From CAYNWT01 sp964450955 (GTDB lineage: Bacteria > Planctomycetota > Planctomycetia > Planctomycetales > Planctomycetaceae), in assembly GCA_964450955.1 (NCBI GenBank), contig CAYVFI010000003.1:124001-188000 (forward strand): a DNA stretch of 64,000 nucleotides, given 5' to 3'. Below, piece by piece: positions 36,300 through 43,727 of the stretch. How positions within the stretch are numbered: position 1 is the first letter of the stretch; each line of letters opens with the position of its first letter. Below the pieces are notes generated by a model that worked only from the letters and a program-made list of their open reading frames with translations, did not search any database and was not told the origin of the DNA. A program made the translations under genes and the position numbers.

Positions 36300-37652
36300 T
36301 TAGGCCAGTACTGGTTCGGCCTGTGTGTTTGTGGCTCCGGATTCGTTCAAACGCGGTTGAAGCAATTCTTCAAACGCGCGTTTGGCCAGACACAGTGTTT
36401 CGTTGACGTTTAAGGTTCCGTTGACGATCTGCGTTGAATTTACCGCGTAGACACCGGGGACACTGGTTTGCATTTCCGGCAGGTTCTTTGAGTAGTTTAA
36501 AGTCGAGAGTCCGACAACATGGCGGACTCGTGAAACCTTGAACGCTTCGACCTGATCACGATTGAAGTGCGGGTACATCTTTTCCAGGGCCGATACAAAC
36601 TCTTCCTGCAAATCTTCGTCACTTTTCTCGAACACCGGATCAGTCGGATCGGCATAACGAGGTAGGTAGATGAGAGCCTTGCCGCCGAATTCGCTTTTGT
36701 CGACAAGAGCCGACATTTCAATGACGGCTGTGAATGGAACCCAGTCATCCGTGATATTGGTCACGTAGTATGGCGACAAAGATTCCTTCAGAACCAACGA
36801 CGCACACACGATTCCCTGGTACTGAATGCCATTGAGTTTGTCGTGTTCGTCTGAAGTCAGCTGCGGACACATTTTTGAAATTAGCGGCGAGGGCACCGTC
36901 ATCACCACGTTGTCACAGGTGTCGGTCGACCCGTCTGCGAACCGCAGTTCAACACCCGCGTCGTTCTTTTCAACGTTTTGCAGTACACAGCTGGTTCGGA
37001 TTTTCACTCCATCGGCCACGAGCCGTTGTTCGTAGGCGTCCAACAGACGTTGGTAGCCGCCGGAGATGTAACCGAACATTTCTTTCTTCAGGCCAGACCG
37101 ACGAGCGGCGTACATTCGAGCGATTGTTGCCCAGATGAAGGCGGCCGATGTCTGCCTGTAATTCTCACCCAACTTCGCGCGAAGTAGTGGGAGCCACATT
37201 TTGTTTGTGGTGCGACTGCCTGACCATTTTCGCAGCCAGTCTTCGACAAGAATGGTCTCCAGCTTTTGCCAGTTCCTGATTTTCGAACCAAGAAAGATGG
37301 TTCCTCCCAATCGCAGCTTGTCAATCATTCCCAGCGGCGGAAACTTAAGGAATTCGACGGTGTTTGACATTGAGTACAATTCACCATCGGTGAAGAACCC
37401 GGTCTTTGTCTCAACCCATTTTGTCGCGTCTTCCAGCCCGAGATCTTCCATGACGCTGCGGAGCTCAAGGTCCGACAATAGCGTCACGTGGTAGTGGCGG
37501 TCCCATGTGACGTCGCCAAGCTTCCAGGCGTCAGCCAAACCACCAAGATGGTCGGCCGCTTCGTGAAGAGTGACGTCCGCTCCAGCGCGTGCGAGCAGCT
37601 GAGCTGTTCGCATGCCGAGCATGCCACCACCGATAACACTGAAACGTTTCAT
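36300..37652 (-). CDS. FAD-dependent amine-oxidase-like oxidoreductase
   Basis: A 450-residue flavoprotein with a dinucleotide-binding N-terminus (VIGGGMLGMRTAQLLARAG, then E-A-A-DHLGGLADAW) and C-terminal FAD contact VYAVNSTQIVNGTLNVN. The overall pattern follows the protoporphyrinogen oxidase/UDP-galactopyranose mutase superfamily often found in polysaccharide clusters, with a substrate domain (GYISGGYQRLLDAYEQRL). Its reaction is unknown; oxidation or desaturation of a sugar or carrier lipid is a guess. It lies 19 bp after the acetyltransferase gene. Confidence 0.82.
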   Translation of the reverse strand: MKRFSVIGGGMLGMRTAQLLARAGADVTLHEAADHLGGLADAWKLGDVTWDRHYHVTLLSDLELRSVMEDLGLEDATKWVETKTGFFTDGELYSMSNTVEFLKFPPLGMIDKLRLGGTIFLGSKIRNWQKLETILVEDWLRKWSGSRTTNKMWLPLLRAKLGENYRQTSAAFIWATIARMYAARRSGLKKEMFGYISGGYQRLLDAYEQRLVADGVKIRTSCVLQNVEKNDAGVELRFADGSTDTCDNVVMTVPSPLISKMCPQLTSDEHDKLNGIQYQGIVCASLVLKESLSPYYVTNITDDWVPFTAVIEMSALVDKSEFGGKALIYLPRYADPTDPVFEKSDEDLQEEFVSALEKMYPHFNRDQVEAFKVSRVRHVVGLSTLNYSKNLPEMQTSVPGVYAVNSTQIVNGTLNVNETLCLAKRAFEELLQPRLNESGATNTQAEPVLA

Positions 37653-37671
37653 AGGATTTACGGTTTAGGAA

Positions 37672-38295
37672 TTAGGAATCTGAAACTTCTGTGACGACGC
37701 GATCTTGAACGACGTACTGGCGGCCGCATTCTTCGCATTTGACTTCTTCGCGAAACGTAGTGCCTTCTGCCGGGAACTTCATCAGCATTGGCCCACAGCG
37801 ACAAACACAGCCAATTGACTTCGCCGGCGACCCGATCACAAGATGAAAGTCCGGCACCGACCGAGTCACCACCGCACCCATTCCGACCATTGAAAATCGG
37901 CCGATTTCCAGGTCGTTGCCAATAATGCACCCAGCCCCAATCGTCGCGCCTTCACGAACAAGCGTTGGCAAAGTGTGTTCGTCCGGATCCGACGAACGCA
38001 GCGCCGTCAAATCTGGTGTTGTGGCTCGTGGGAACCGATCGTTGGTAAAGATGGTGCCTGCGCTGATCATGACACCGTCTTCGATGGTGACGCCGTTGCA
38101 GATGTAGACCATCGAGTTGATCTTCACACGGTTACCGATTTTCAGCTGGTAAGCCAGAACCGACTTGCCGCCAACGATGCATTCGTCGCCGATGTGCGTT
38201 CCGAATCGGATGTGGACATTGTCCCAGACGGACGTGCCCTCACCCAGCGTCACGCCATCTTCAACAATGGCTGTGTCATGAACCCGTGCGTTCAT
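37672..38295 (-). CDS. Hexapeptide-repeat sugar N-acetyltransferase (WbpD/WlbB-like)
   Basis: A 207-residue left-handed beta-helix protein: repeated hexads (VEDGVTLGEGTSVWDNVHI; IGDECIVGG; ICNGVTIEDGVMIS) and the FTNDRFPRA segment characteristic of the WbpD/WlbB amino-sugar acetyltransferases. After the helix comes a short zinc-ribbon-like tail with CVCRCG and CEECG, giving two Cys pairs. It would use acetyl-CoA to N-acetylate a 3-amino or 4-amino nucleotide sugar. Its ATG overlaps the preceding dehydrogenase stop by 4 bp (ATGA), coupling the two. Confidence 0.86.
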   Translation of the reverse strand: MNARVHDTAIVEDGVTLGEGTSVWDNVHIRFGTHIGDECIVGGKSVLAYQLKIGNRVKINSMVYICNGVTIEDGVMISAGTIFTNDRFPRATTPDLTALRSSDPDEHTLPTLVREGATIGAGCIIGNDLEIGRFSMVGMGAVVTRSVPDFHLVIGSPAKSIGCVCRCGPMLMKFPAEGTTFREEVKCEECGRQYVVQDRVVTEVSDS

Positions 38296-39335
38296 GACAC
38301 GCTTCCGGTGGACGACTTTACGTTGCCTTCCTTCCGATCGGCTCCTTCACAGGCAGGACCAACGGTGTGCCACTGTGTGTTGTTAAGTGAAGCGTAAGCA
38401 GTCTCAATAACTTCCACCGATGCCAGCGCGTCAGCCGAAGTGATGAGCAGCTCTTCCTCACCGCGAATCGCACCGACCAGGTTGTCTATCTGGCTGCTAA
38501 AGGCCTGAACCTTGTCATAACCGTTACCGACTTTGGTCCATTCCGCGTCCGACGTCCGCTTGTATTTTGACTCACCCCAGCCAACCAGCGCGGTTCCCTG
38601 CGAACCGTAGATGCTGACGAAGTAAGGTTGTTCTTTCTTAAGGCTCCACGACAAATCGATACTGCCGATGGCTCCGCTGTGAGCGCGAACAAAGACGCGG
38701 ACTGTGTCTTCAACGGGGATGTCCTGAATCCGACGGCCTTCAACGACCTGCAATTCGGCCAGAGGGCCCAGCAGGTATCGCATGATATCCACTGAGTGGG
38801 TTCCGTTATCCATGAGAACTCCACCACCGCTAATGGCAGGGTCTGAGTTCCAGCGGTTGGTCATGTCGACCGTCGCGGTAAACACGTTTTCAATGAGAAT
38901 CACTTCGCCAAGGATTCCGGATTCGATAATCGACTTGATCTTGCCCATGTCTTCGACGTACCGAAACTTCGATGCCATCGTGAAGACGACATCACTTTCG
39001 GCAGCCTGATCGATCATCCGATGCGCTTCTTCCACAGAAACGGCCAGGGGTTTTTCGCACAGGACATGCAAGCCACGTTTCATGAGGCTGGTTGTGATAT
39101 CCGGGTGTGAAATCGGCGGCGTGCACACGATAACGGCATCCAGCTTCATCTCATCACACATAGTGTCGTGGTCGTCAAACGCTTTGCATTTGAGGGTCTC
39201 GGCAATCGCCTGAGCTGCAGGCAGCCGAGTATCAGCCACTGCGACCAGTTGACCCTTAGTGTTATTCGCGAACGCCAGGGCGTATGCCTGGGCAATACCG
39301 CCAGCGCCAACCATTCCGAAACGTAGACGTGTCAT
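38292..39335 (-). CDS. Gfo/Idh/MocA-family sugar dehydrogenase
   Basis: ATG at 39335 gives the Rossmann start LRFGMVGAGGIAQAYALAF; the frame extends to 39356. The 347-residue protein has the catalytic-lysine motif HVLCEKPLAVS and GVLMDNGTHSVDIMRYLLG with the conserved Asp/His. In the company of a DegT aminotransferase and a WbpD-like acetyltransferase it most likely oxidises C3 of a UDP-N-acetyl-uronic acid to a keto sugar (WbpB/WlbA role). That assignment is contextual; family membership is clear. Confidence 0.88.
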   Translation of the reverse strand: MTRLRFGMVGAGGIAQAYALAFANNTKGQLVAVADTRLPAAQAIAETLKCKAFDDHDTMCDEMKLDAVIVCTPPISHPDITTSLMKRGLHVLCEKPLAVSVEEAHRMIDQAAESDVVFTMASKFRYVEDMGKIKSIIESGILGEVILIENVFTATVDMTNRWNSDPAISGGGVLMDNGTHSVDIMRYLLGPLAELQVVEGRRIQDIPVEDTVRVFVRAHSGAIGSIDLSWSLKKEQPYFVSIYGSQGTALVGWGESKYKRTSDAEWTKVGNGYDKVQAFSSQIDNLVGAIRGEEELLITSADALASVEVIETAYASLNNTQWHTVGPACEGADRKEGNVKSSTGSVS

Positions 39336-39384
39336 CAAACTTTCCTTCGCAACCAATTGAATTCAACGGGCCTGGACCGAAGTC

Positions 39385-40608
39385 TTAGCCAGCGAGTTCT
39401 TCAACGCATGCTTTTACTGAAGCTGCGATGAAGTCGATGTGTTCCTGCGTGTACTTTTCGTTGAACGGCAGCACGAGAACGCCTTCGAGAGCTTCAAGTG
39501 TTCCTCTAAATTTCTCGTCGCTGTAATCAACGGCTTCCGGGCGAGCCAGCGACCATGGCCAACGGCTTTCGCCAAAGGTGACCTGATCGCGAATGACCTG
39601 GCAGCGGAAAGCAGGCTTCTGGATGTAACGAGGAGCCGAAGCGATACCGTATTCCTTCAAGGCACCCGCCAGAGCGACTGCTCCGCCAGGAATGACGGTT
39701 TCGTCGACTCGCAGGCAGTACTTCCAGAATGTGTGCACGGCTCGGTTTGAGATCTTCGGAGTGCTGATTCCGCGAACGCCGCTTAGTTCTGTGGTCAACG
39801 CTTCTGCCATCAGCACGCGTGTGCGAGCAACCCATTCCAGCTTGTTCATCTGAGCGACAGCGACAGCGCCCTGGAGTTCTGTCATGCGGTAGTTCAACGC
39901 GAGGAAGTAGTGGTCGGCGTTCTTGTCGCCGTAACCCCATGCCTTGTTAATGAACAGAAACATGCGACGAGCCAATTCGTCGTCGTCGGTGACAACAATG
40001 CCGCCTTCACCGGTGGTGATGTGCTTGCCCTGCTGCAGACTGAAGCAACCTACCGCACCAAAGGTACCCACGTACTTGTCATCGTAGCTGGCCATGAAAG
40101 CCTGGGCCGTATCTTCGATGACTGGAATGTCGTGCTTGTTTGACAGTTCCATGATGGCTTCCATTTCGCATGGATTGCCAAACAGGTGAGTAATAATGAT
40201 CGCCTTCGTCTTGTCACTGATGCACTTCTCGATAGTCGCCGCAGTGACGTTGCATGTTTCAGGATCAACATCACAAAACACAGGAATCGCGCCCTGATAC
40301 AGAATAGGAGTCAAAGCTCCCATGTCCGTGACAGACGTTGTGATGATTTCGTCGCCCGGTTCCGGGTTAATTGCTGCGACAGCCAGGTGAACGGCAGCAC
40401 TACCGCTGGCACACGCGAACGCATGCCTGGCTCCGATTAGCTTTGCGAAGTCGGTTTCCAACTTCTTGACGTAGCTACCTTTGGTGCTGGTCAGGGTTCC
40501 GCTGGCGATCACGTCCTTAAGCGCTTCGATTTCATCATCGCCCAGTGTTCGCCCGGTCGCATTTTGATCAAACGGAAGAGTAAGAAGTTCAGTTTTTGCC
40601 TTCGTCAT
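39385..40608 (-). CDS. DegT/DnrJ/EryC1-family aminotransferase
   Basis: A 407-residue PLP enzyme. ACASGSAAVHLAVAA, EDTAQAF and the PLP-binding Lys195 in SLQQGKHITTGEGG are all present, as is LNYRMTELQGAVAVAQM. It transfers an amino group from glutamate or glutamine to a keto sugar. The protein is somewhat longer than WbpE-type enzymes, and its C-terminal half shows features of the larger DegT branch that includes inosose aminotransferases, so the sugar is not fixed. Its start overlaps the upstream gene by 4 bp. Confidence 0.92.
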   Translation of the reverse strand: MTKAKTELLTLPFDQNATGRTLGDDEIEALKDVIASGTLTSTKGSYVKKLETDFAKLIGARHAFACASGSAAVHLAVAAINPEPGDEIITTSVTDMGALTPILYQGAIPVFCDVDPETCNVTAATIEKCISDKTKAIIITHLFGNPCEMEAIMELSNKHDIPVIEDTAQAFMASYDDKYVGTFGAVGCFSLQQGKHITTGEGGIVVTDDDELARRMFLFINKAWGYGDKNADHYFLALNYRMTELQGAVAVAQMNKLEWVARTRVLMAEALTTELSGVRGISTPKISNRAVHTFWKYCLRVDETVIPGGAVALAGALKEYGIASAPRYIQKPAFRCQVIRDQVTFGESRWPWSLARPEAVDYSDEKFRGTLEALEGVLVLPFNEKYTQEHIDFIAASVKACVEELAG

Positions 40609-42455
40609 TTGAACGCTCCTTTATGGCCGTTAACGTCAGTTGCTTTTGGTTCAGTTTGCGCAGGGGTACCGTTATTCTTACCCTTTAGACGCATTTTCAG
40701 TACACGTCCCAACAGCCTTAAATGGCCGCCGATCGTGCGAAATGTCTTCATTTTAGACTCGCCAAAGATCCGAACTTCTAAAGTTGCCGGATGTTCAACG
40801 ATCCTGGAATCTGCCAGGCAAAGTTTTGCGACAAGCTCTGCAGTGCCAAGAAAACCGGTCTCTTCGATTTCCAGGTTGCCGACGACGGACTTTCGGTAGA
40901 CGCGACAACAACTGGTCCACGTGTACATTTCGCGGCCGAGCAGCACCCGGTACATCGCAGACAGACTCCATGACAAAAACAGTCGCCACTTCGGCACATT
41001 GCGGACACGACCTTGTGGGTGGTATGGCGAGGCGGTGACCAGGTCAACGCCCTCAGTCATGAGCGGAATCATGTTCCGCAACTCGTGCGGGTCGTAAGAG
41101 CAGTCGCAGTCAATCGAACAAACGACTTCTGATTCAGACGCCTTCACACCCGTCATGATCGCGGCCGAGACTCCCTGGTTCACTTCATGTTGAACCAATG
41201 AGTAACGCGCTGGATCGCTGAAGGTGTCCTGCAGGATCTGCCAGGTGCCGTCTGTACTTTTGTCGTCAATCAGAATGAAGTGAGGTTCGCAGGTCTGCGA
41301 CAGCGTGTCTCCAACACTCTTCAAGGTATTCGCGAGGTACGGAATTGTTTTTTCTTCGTTGTAGCACGGTACCACAACAGAAACCGGTTGCCGATCTCCG
41401 GCTATGCGAACCGTCGCTGCCACGGGTGTTCTGGCGTCGATTGACACAGGGGTCTCAACGGCTGGCACAATGGCCTTGCGTTCGAGCCCCAGGTAGTCTG
41501 CTGCGGGACCAAAACCCTGGTCCTTGACGAACTCCCGAATCATCGACTCGACACGTTCGAGGTTTCGATAGTGTCTCATGCGAGCCATACGGCCAGCGGC
41601 GATACGTGGCTGATCTGCATCCAGTTCCCATGTGTGGAAATACATGACAAACGGATGGTCGCTTCGCGTGATCCCCCTGGCGACGGCCGATCGGATGAAC
41701 CACGCTGGAAACTGCCGGAAGTAGTTGCCGCCAGCGGTTGGCACTCTTAGCCCGCAGATTTTTTGACTGGATAGTGGAACTTCCCAAATCAGGCCGCTGG
41801 GGGTCTGACGTTCGGCAACGTACGAGTCGGATTCTTCGTGGAAGGTCCGCATGACTGGTAAGATGCTGGAGTCGTACTTGTGCCCTTCCTGAACCAGGAC
41901 ATCTAAAGCCCATTCCTGGTTCTCACACAGCCACTCCCCGGAAAGTCGATACCCAGGCGCTTCACGCCCGGTCGCCGCCTCGATGGCTCTCTTGGATTGA
42001 ATGACGTCTTCGCGGAATTCTTCGCGAGTCAGTGTTTCCAGATCGCGATGGTAGTAACCGCGGCTGCCAACTTCATGGCCAGCGTCGACAAGTGACTTTG
42101 CGATCGCAGGCCAACGTTCGGCGATCCACCCCAGCACAAAGAAAGTCGCTTTGACGTCAAGCTCGTCCAGCAACTCAAGTGTTCGCTGTACGTTGCTATG
42201 CAATCGCGTCTCGAAGCGGTACCACTGATCCTGAGTGATCAGGTGCTGGAACGCGGCGACCTGATAATAGTCTTCCAGATTCACGGTTAAAATATTTCGT
42301 GGGCGAGTGAGATCGGCCGATGCCGCCGCCGCAACCAATTGCGCACCCGTAGCCTGGTCCGATTGGACTGTAGAATCTGCGCTTTGTTTGTTTGGTTTTG
42401 TCACTATCACTTGTCCGCCCCGACGAGCGTCTTCCGTGTTTAGCTCTTGCAACAC
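40605..42455 (-). CDS. Polysaccharide deacetylase - glycosyltransferase 2 fusion
   Basis: About 616 residues from GTG at 42455; GTG codons 16-18 positions later are alternatives. The N-terminal half (about 55-330) is a deacetylase of the XrtA/exosortase-associated type: LTVNLEDYYQVAAF, ATFFVLGWIAERWP, GHEVGSRGYYHRDL, APGYRLSGEW. The C-terminal half (about 350-560) is a GT-A glycosyltransferase: VSVVVPCYNEEKTIPYL, DDKSTDGTW and CSIDCDCSYDP, close to dolichol-phosphate mannose synthase types but without its membrane helices. One chain thus both deacetylates and adds sugar. First gene of the eight-gene minus-strand cluster. Confidence 0.9.
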   Translation of the reverse strand: MLQELNTEDARRGGQVIVTKPNKQSADSTVQSDQATGAQLVAAAASADLTRPRNILTVNLEDYYQVAAFQHLITQDQWYRFETRLHSNVQRTLELLDELDVKATFFVLGWIAERWPAIAKSLVDAGHEVGSRGYYHRDLETLTREEFREDVIQSKRAIEAATGREAPGYRLSGEWLCENQEWALDVLVQEGHKYDSSILPVMRTFHEESDSYVAERQTPSGLIWEVPLSSQKICGLRVPTAGGNYFRQFPAWFIRSAVARGITRSDHPFVMYFHTWELDADQPRIAAGRMARMRHYRNLERVESMIREFVKDQGFGPAADYLGLERKAIVPAVETPVSIDARTPVAATVRIAGDRQPVSVVVPCYNEEKTIPYLANTLKSVGDTLSQTCEPHFILIDDKSTDGTWQILQDTFSDPARYSLVQHEVNQGVSAAIMTGVKASESEVVCSIDCDCSYDPHELRNMIPLMTEGVDLVTASPYHPQGRVRNVPKWRLFLSWSLSAMYRVLLGREMYTWTSCCRVYRKSVVGNLEIEETGFLGTAELVAKLCLADSRIVEHPATLEVRIFGESKMKTFRTIGGHLRLLGRVLKMRLKGKNNGTPAQTEPKATDVNGHKGAFK

Positions 42456-42688
42456 GAAGAGCCCTGTCCATCGAAACCTACGTCAAATGCCGCGGTCAGG
42501 GAGGCTGCATGTGCCTGTAGGACCACGAAAGACTTTGTTTCTGTCGGTTCTGCAGGTTATGCAGGGCTGGAAAACTCTGAGGTCATACAGCAACATCGGA
42601 GGACACACCGAAGACTGCAATGCCCCCGCTTAACATTCCTATCTTAGGCGCATTGTGATTCGAACTAGCGCTAAGGTCCTATTAGTCC
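42456..42688. promoter_or_regulatory. Divergent region, glycan cluster / dioxygenase
   Basis: 233 bp that should drive both the glycan cluster (minus) and the dioxygenase gene (plus). An inverted repeat CTTAGGCGC (42643-42651) / GCGCTAAG (42668-42675) ends 13 bp before the dioxygenase ATG; its right arm overlaps the AAGG that is the best ribosome site. No clear -35/-10 pair was found. Confidence 0.4.
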
Positions 42689-43660
42689 ATGCATCATCCC
42701 GTAGACACATCCGCGAATTGGTCGGCACAGGAGCTCAACGAAACTGCAGATTGGATAACGCACGTCCACTGTGACGATGCGATCCTGCGTACCATGAGCG
42801 GTGAGGTGCAACCAACTGACCGGTTCTTAAATCAGCTGGATCAAATCTCAGCGGACCTTGAGACCGGACTTGGCGTCACCCTGATTCGCGGACTGCAAAT
42901 CGGCTCTCTTTCACAGGACACTCTGGAAAGTCTCTTCTTAAGCATCGGAGAGAGGTTGGGGACGCCTGTTTCACAGTCGGCTGATGGCGACTTGATCTTC
43001 AGTGTTCGTGACGCTGGCTTCGGGCCGAACGACGCTCGCACGCGCGGCCCGAATACGAATAAGAAGCTCAGCTTTCACACAGATCGCTGCGACGTCATTG
43101 GGTTTCTGTGCGTGCAGCAAGCCAAATCCGGAGGGGAGAATCAGATTGTCAGTTCGGTCGCGTTGTACAACCAAATCCTGAACCGCCGACCGGATTTGCT
43201 GGAGGTTCTCATGAAACCGTTCCTTTACAAACGGCACAACGTGGACACCGGCAACGATCAGCCCTTTTGCGAACAACCCGTCTTCTCTTTTCGAGACGGC
43301 CACTTCGCGTGCGCGTTCCTGCGAGTCCTTATTGACCGAGCCTACGCTGACGACCGCGCGCCGGATATGACGGACCAACAGAAAGAAGCGTTGGATTTTC
43401 TGGAAGCTGTTGCGGCAGAACCACAGATGCAAATCCGCATGACGCAACAGCCTGGGGATATTCTGTTGCTTAATAACTGGGTGACGCTACACCGCAGGAC
43501 CGCGTTTGAGGACTGGCCTGAACCAGAGCGCCAACGGCACATCCTGCGGATGTGGCTGTCGGTTCCAAACAGTCGGCCGCTGGATCCGATGTTTGAAGCA
43601 AACTACGGAGCCGTTGGTGCCGGGGCGATTCGAGGCGGCATCCACCCGAAGCAAGTTTGA
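42689..43660 (+). CDS. TauD/TfdA-family Fe(II)/2-oxoglutarate dioxygenase
   Basis: A 323-residue enzyme. The 2-His-1-carboxylate iron site is visible as HTD (LSFHTDRCDVIGF) with the distal His in NNWVTLHRRTAFED, and the 2-oxoglutarate-binding Arg is likely in RQRHILRMWL. GVTLIRGLQIGSLS and GTPVSQSADGDLIFSV are typical of the clavaminate synthase-like branch. Substrate unknown; family members hydroxylate or desulfonate small molecules. It stands alone, divergent from the glycan cluster and convergent with a DUF11 gene. Confidence 0.88.
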   Translation: MHHPVDTSANWSAQELNETADWITHVHCDDAILRTMSGEVQPTDRFLNQLDQISADLETGLGVTLIRGLQIGSLSQDTLESLFLSIGERLGTPVSQSADGDLIFSVRDAGFGPNDARTRGPNTNKKLSFHTDRCDVIGFLCVQQAKSGGENQIVSSVALYNQILNRRPDLLEVLMKPFLYKRHNVDTGNDQPFCEQPVFSFRDGHFACAFLRVLIDRAYADDRAPDMTDQQKEALDFLEAVAAEPQMQIRMTQQPGDILLLNNWVTLHRRTAFEDWPEPERQRHILRMWLSVPNSRPLDPMFEANYGAVGAGAIRGGIHPKQV

Positions 43661-43679
43661 ACAGATACCAGAACGAACA

Positions 43680-43710
43680 GAACAACCCGGAACACGGTCC
43701 CGGGTTGTTC
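43680..43710. terminator. Bidirectional terminator hairpin
   Basis: GAACAACCCGG (43680-43690) pairs perfectly with CCGGGTTGTTC (43700-43710) around a 9-nt loop. It sits between two converging genes, 20 bp from each stop, and can serve both strands; neither side has a long T-tract. Confidence 0.75.
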
Positions 43711-43727
43711 GATCGTAACTTGTGACC

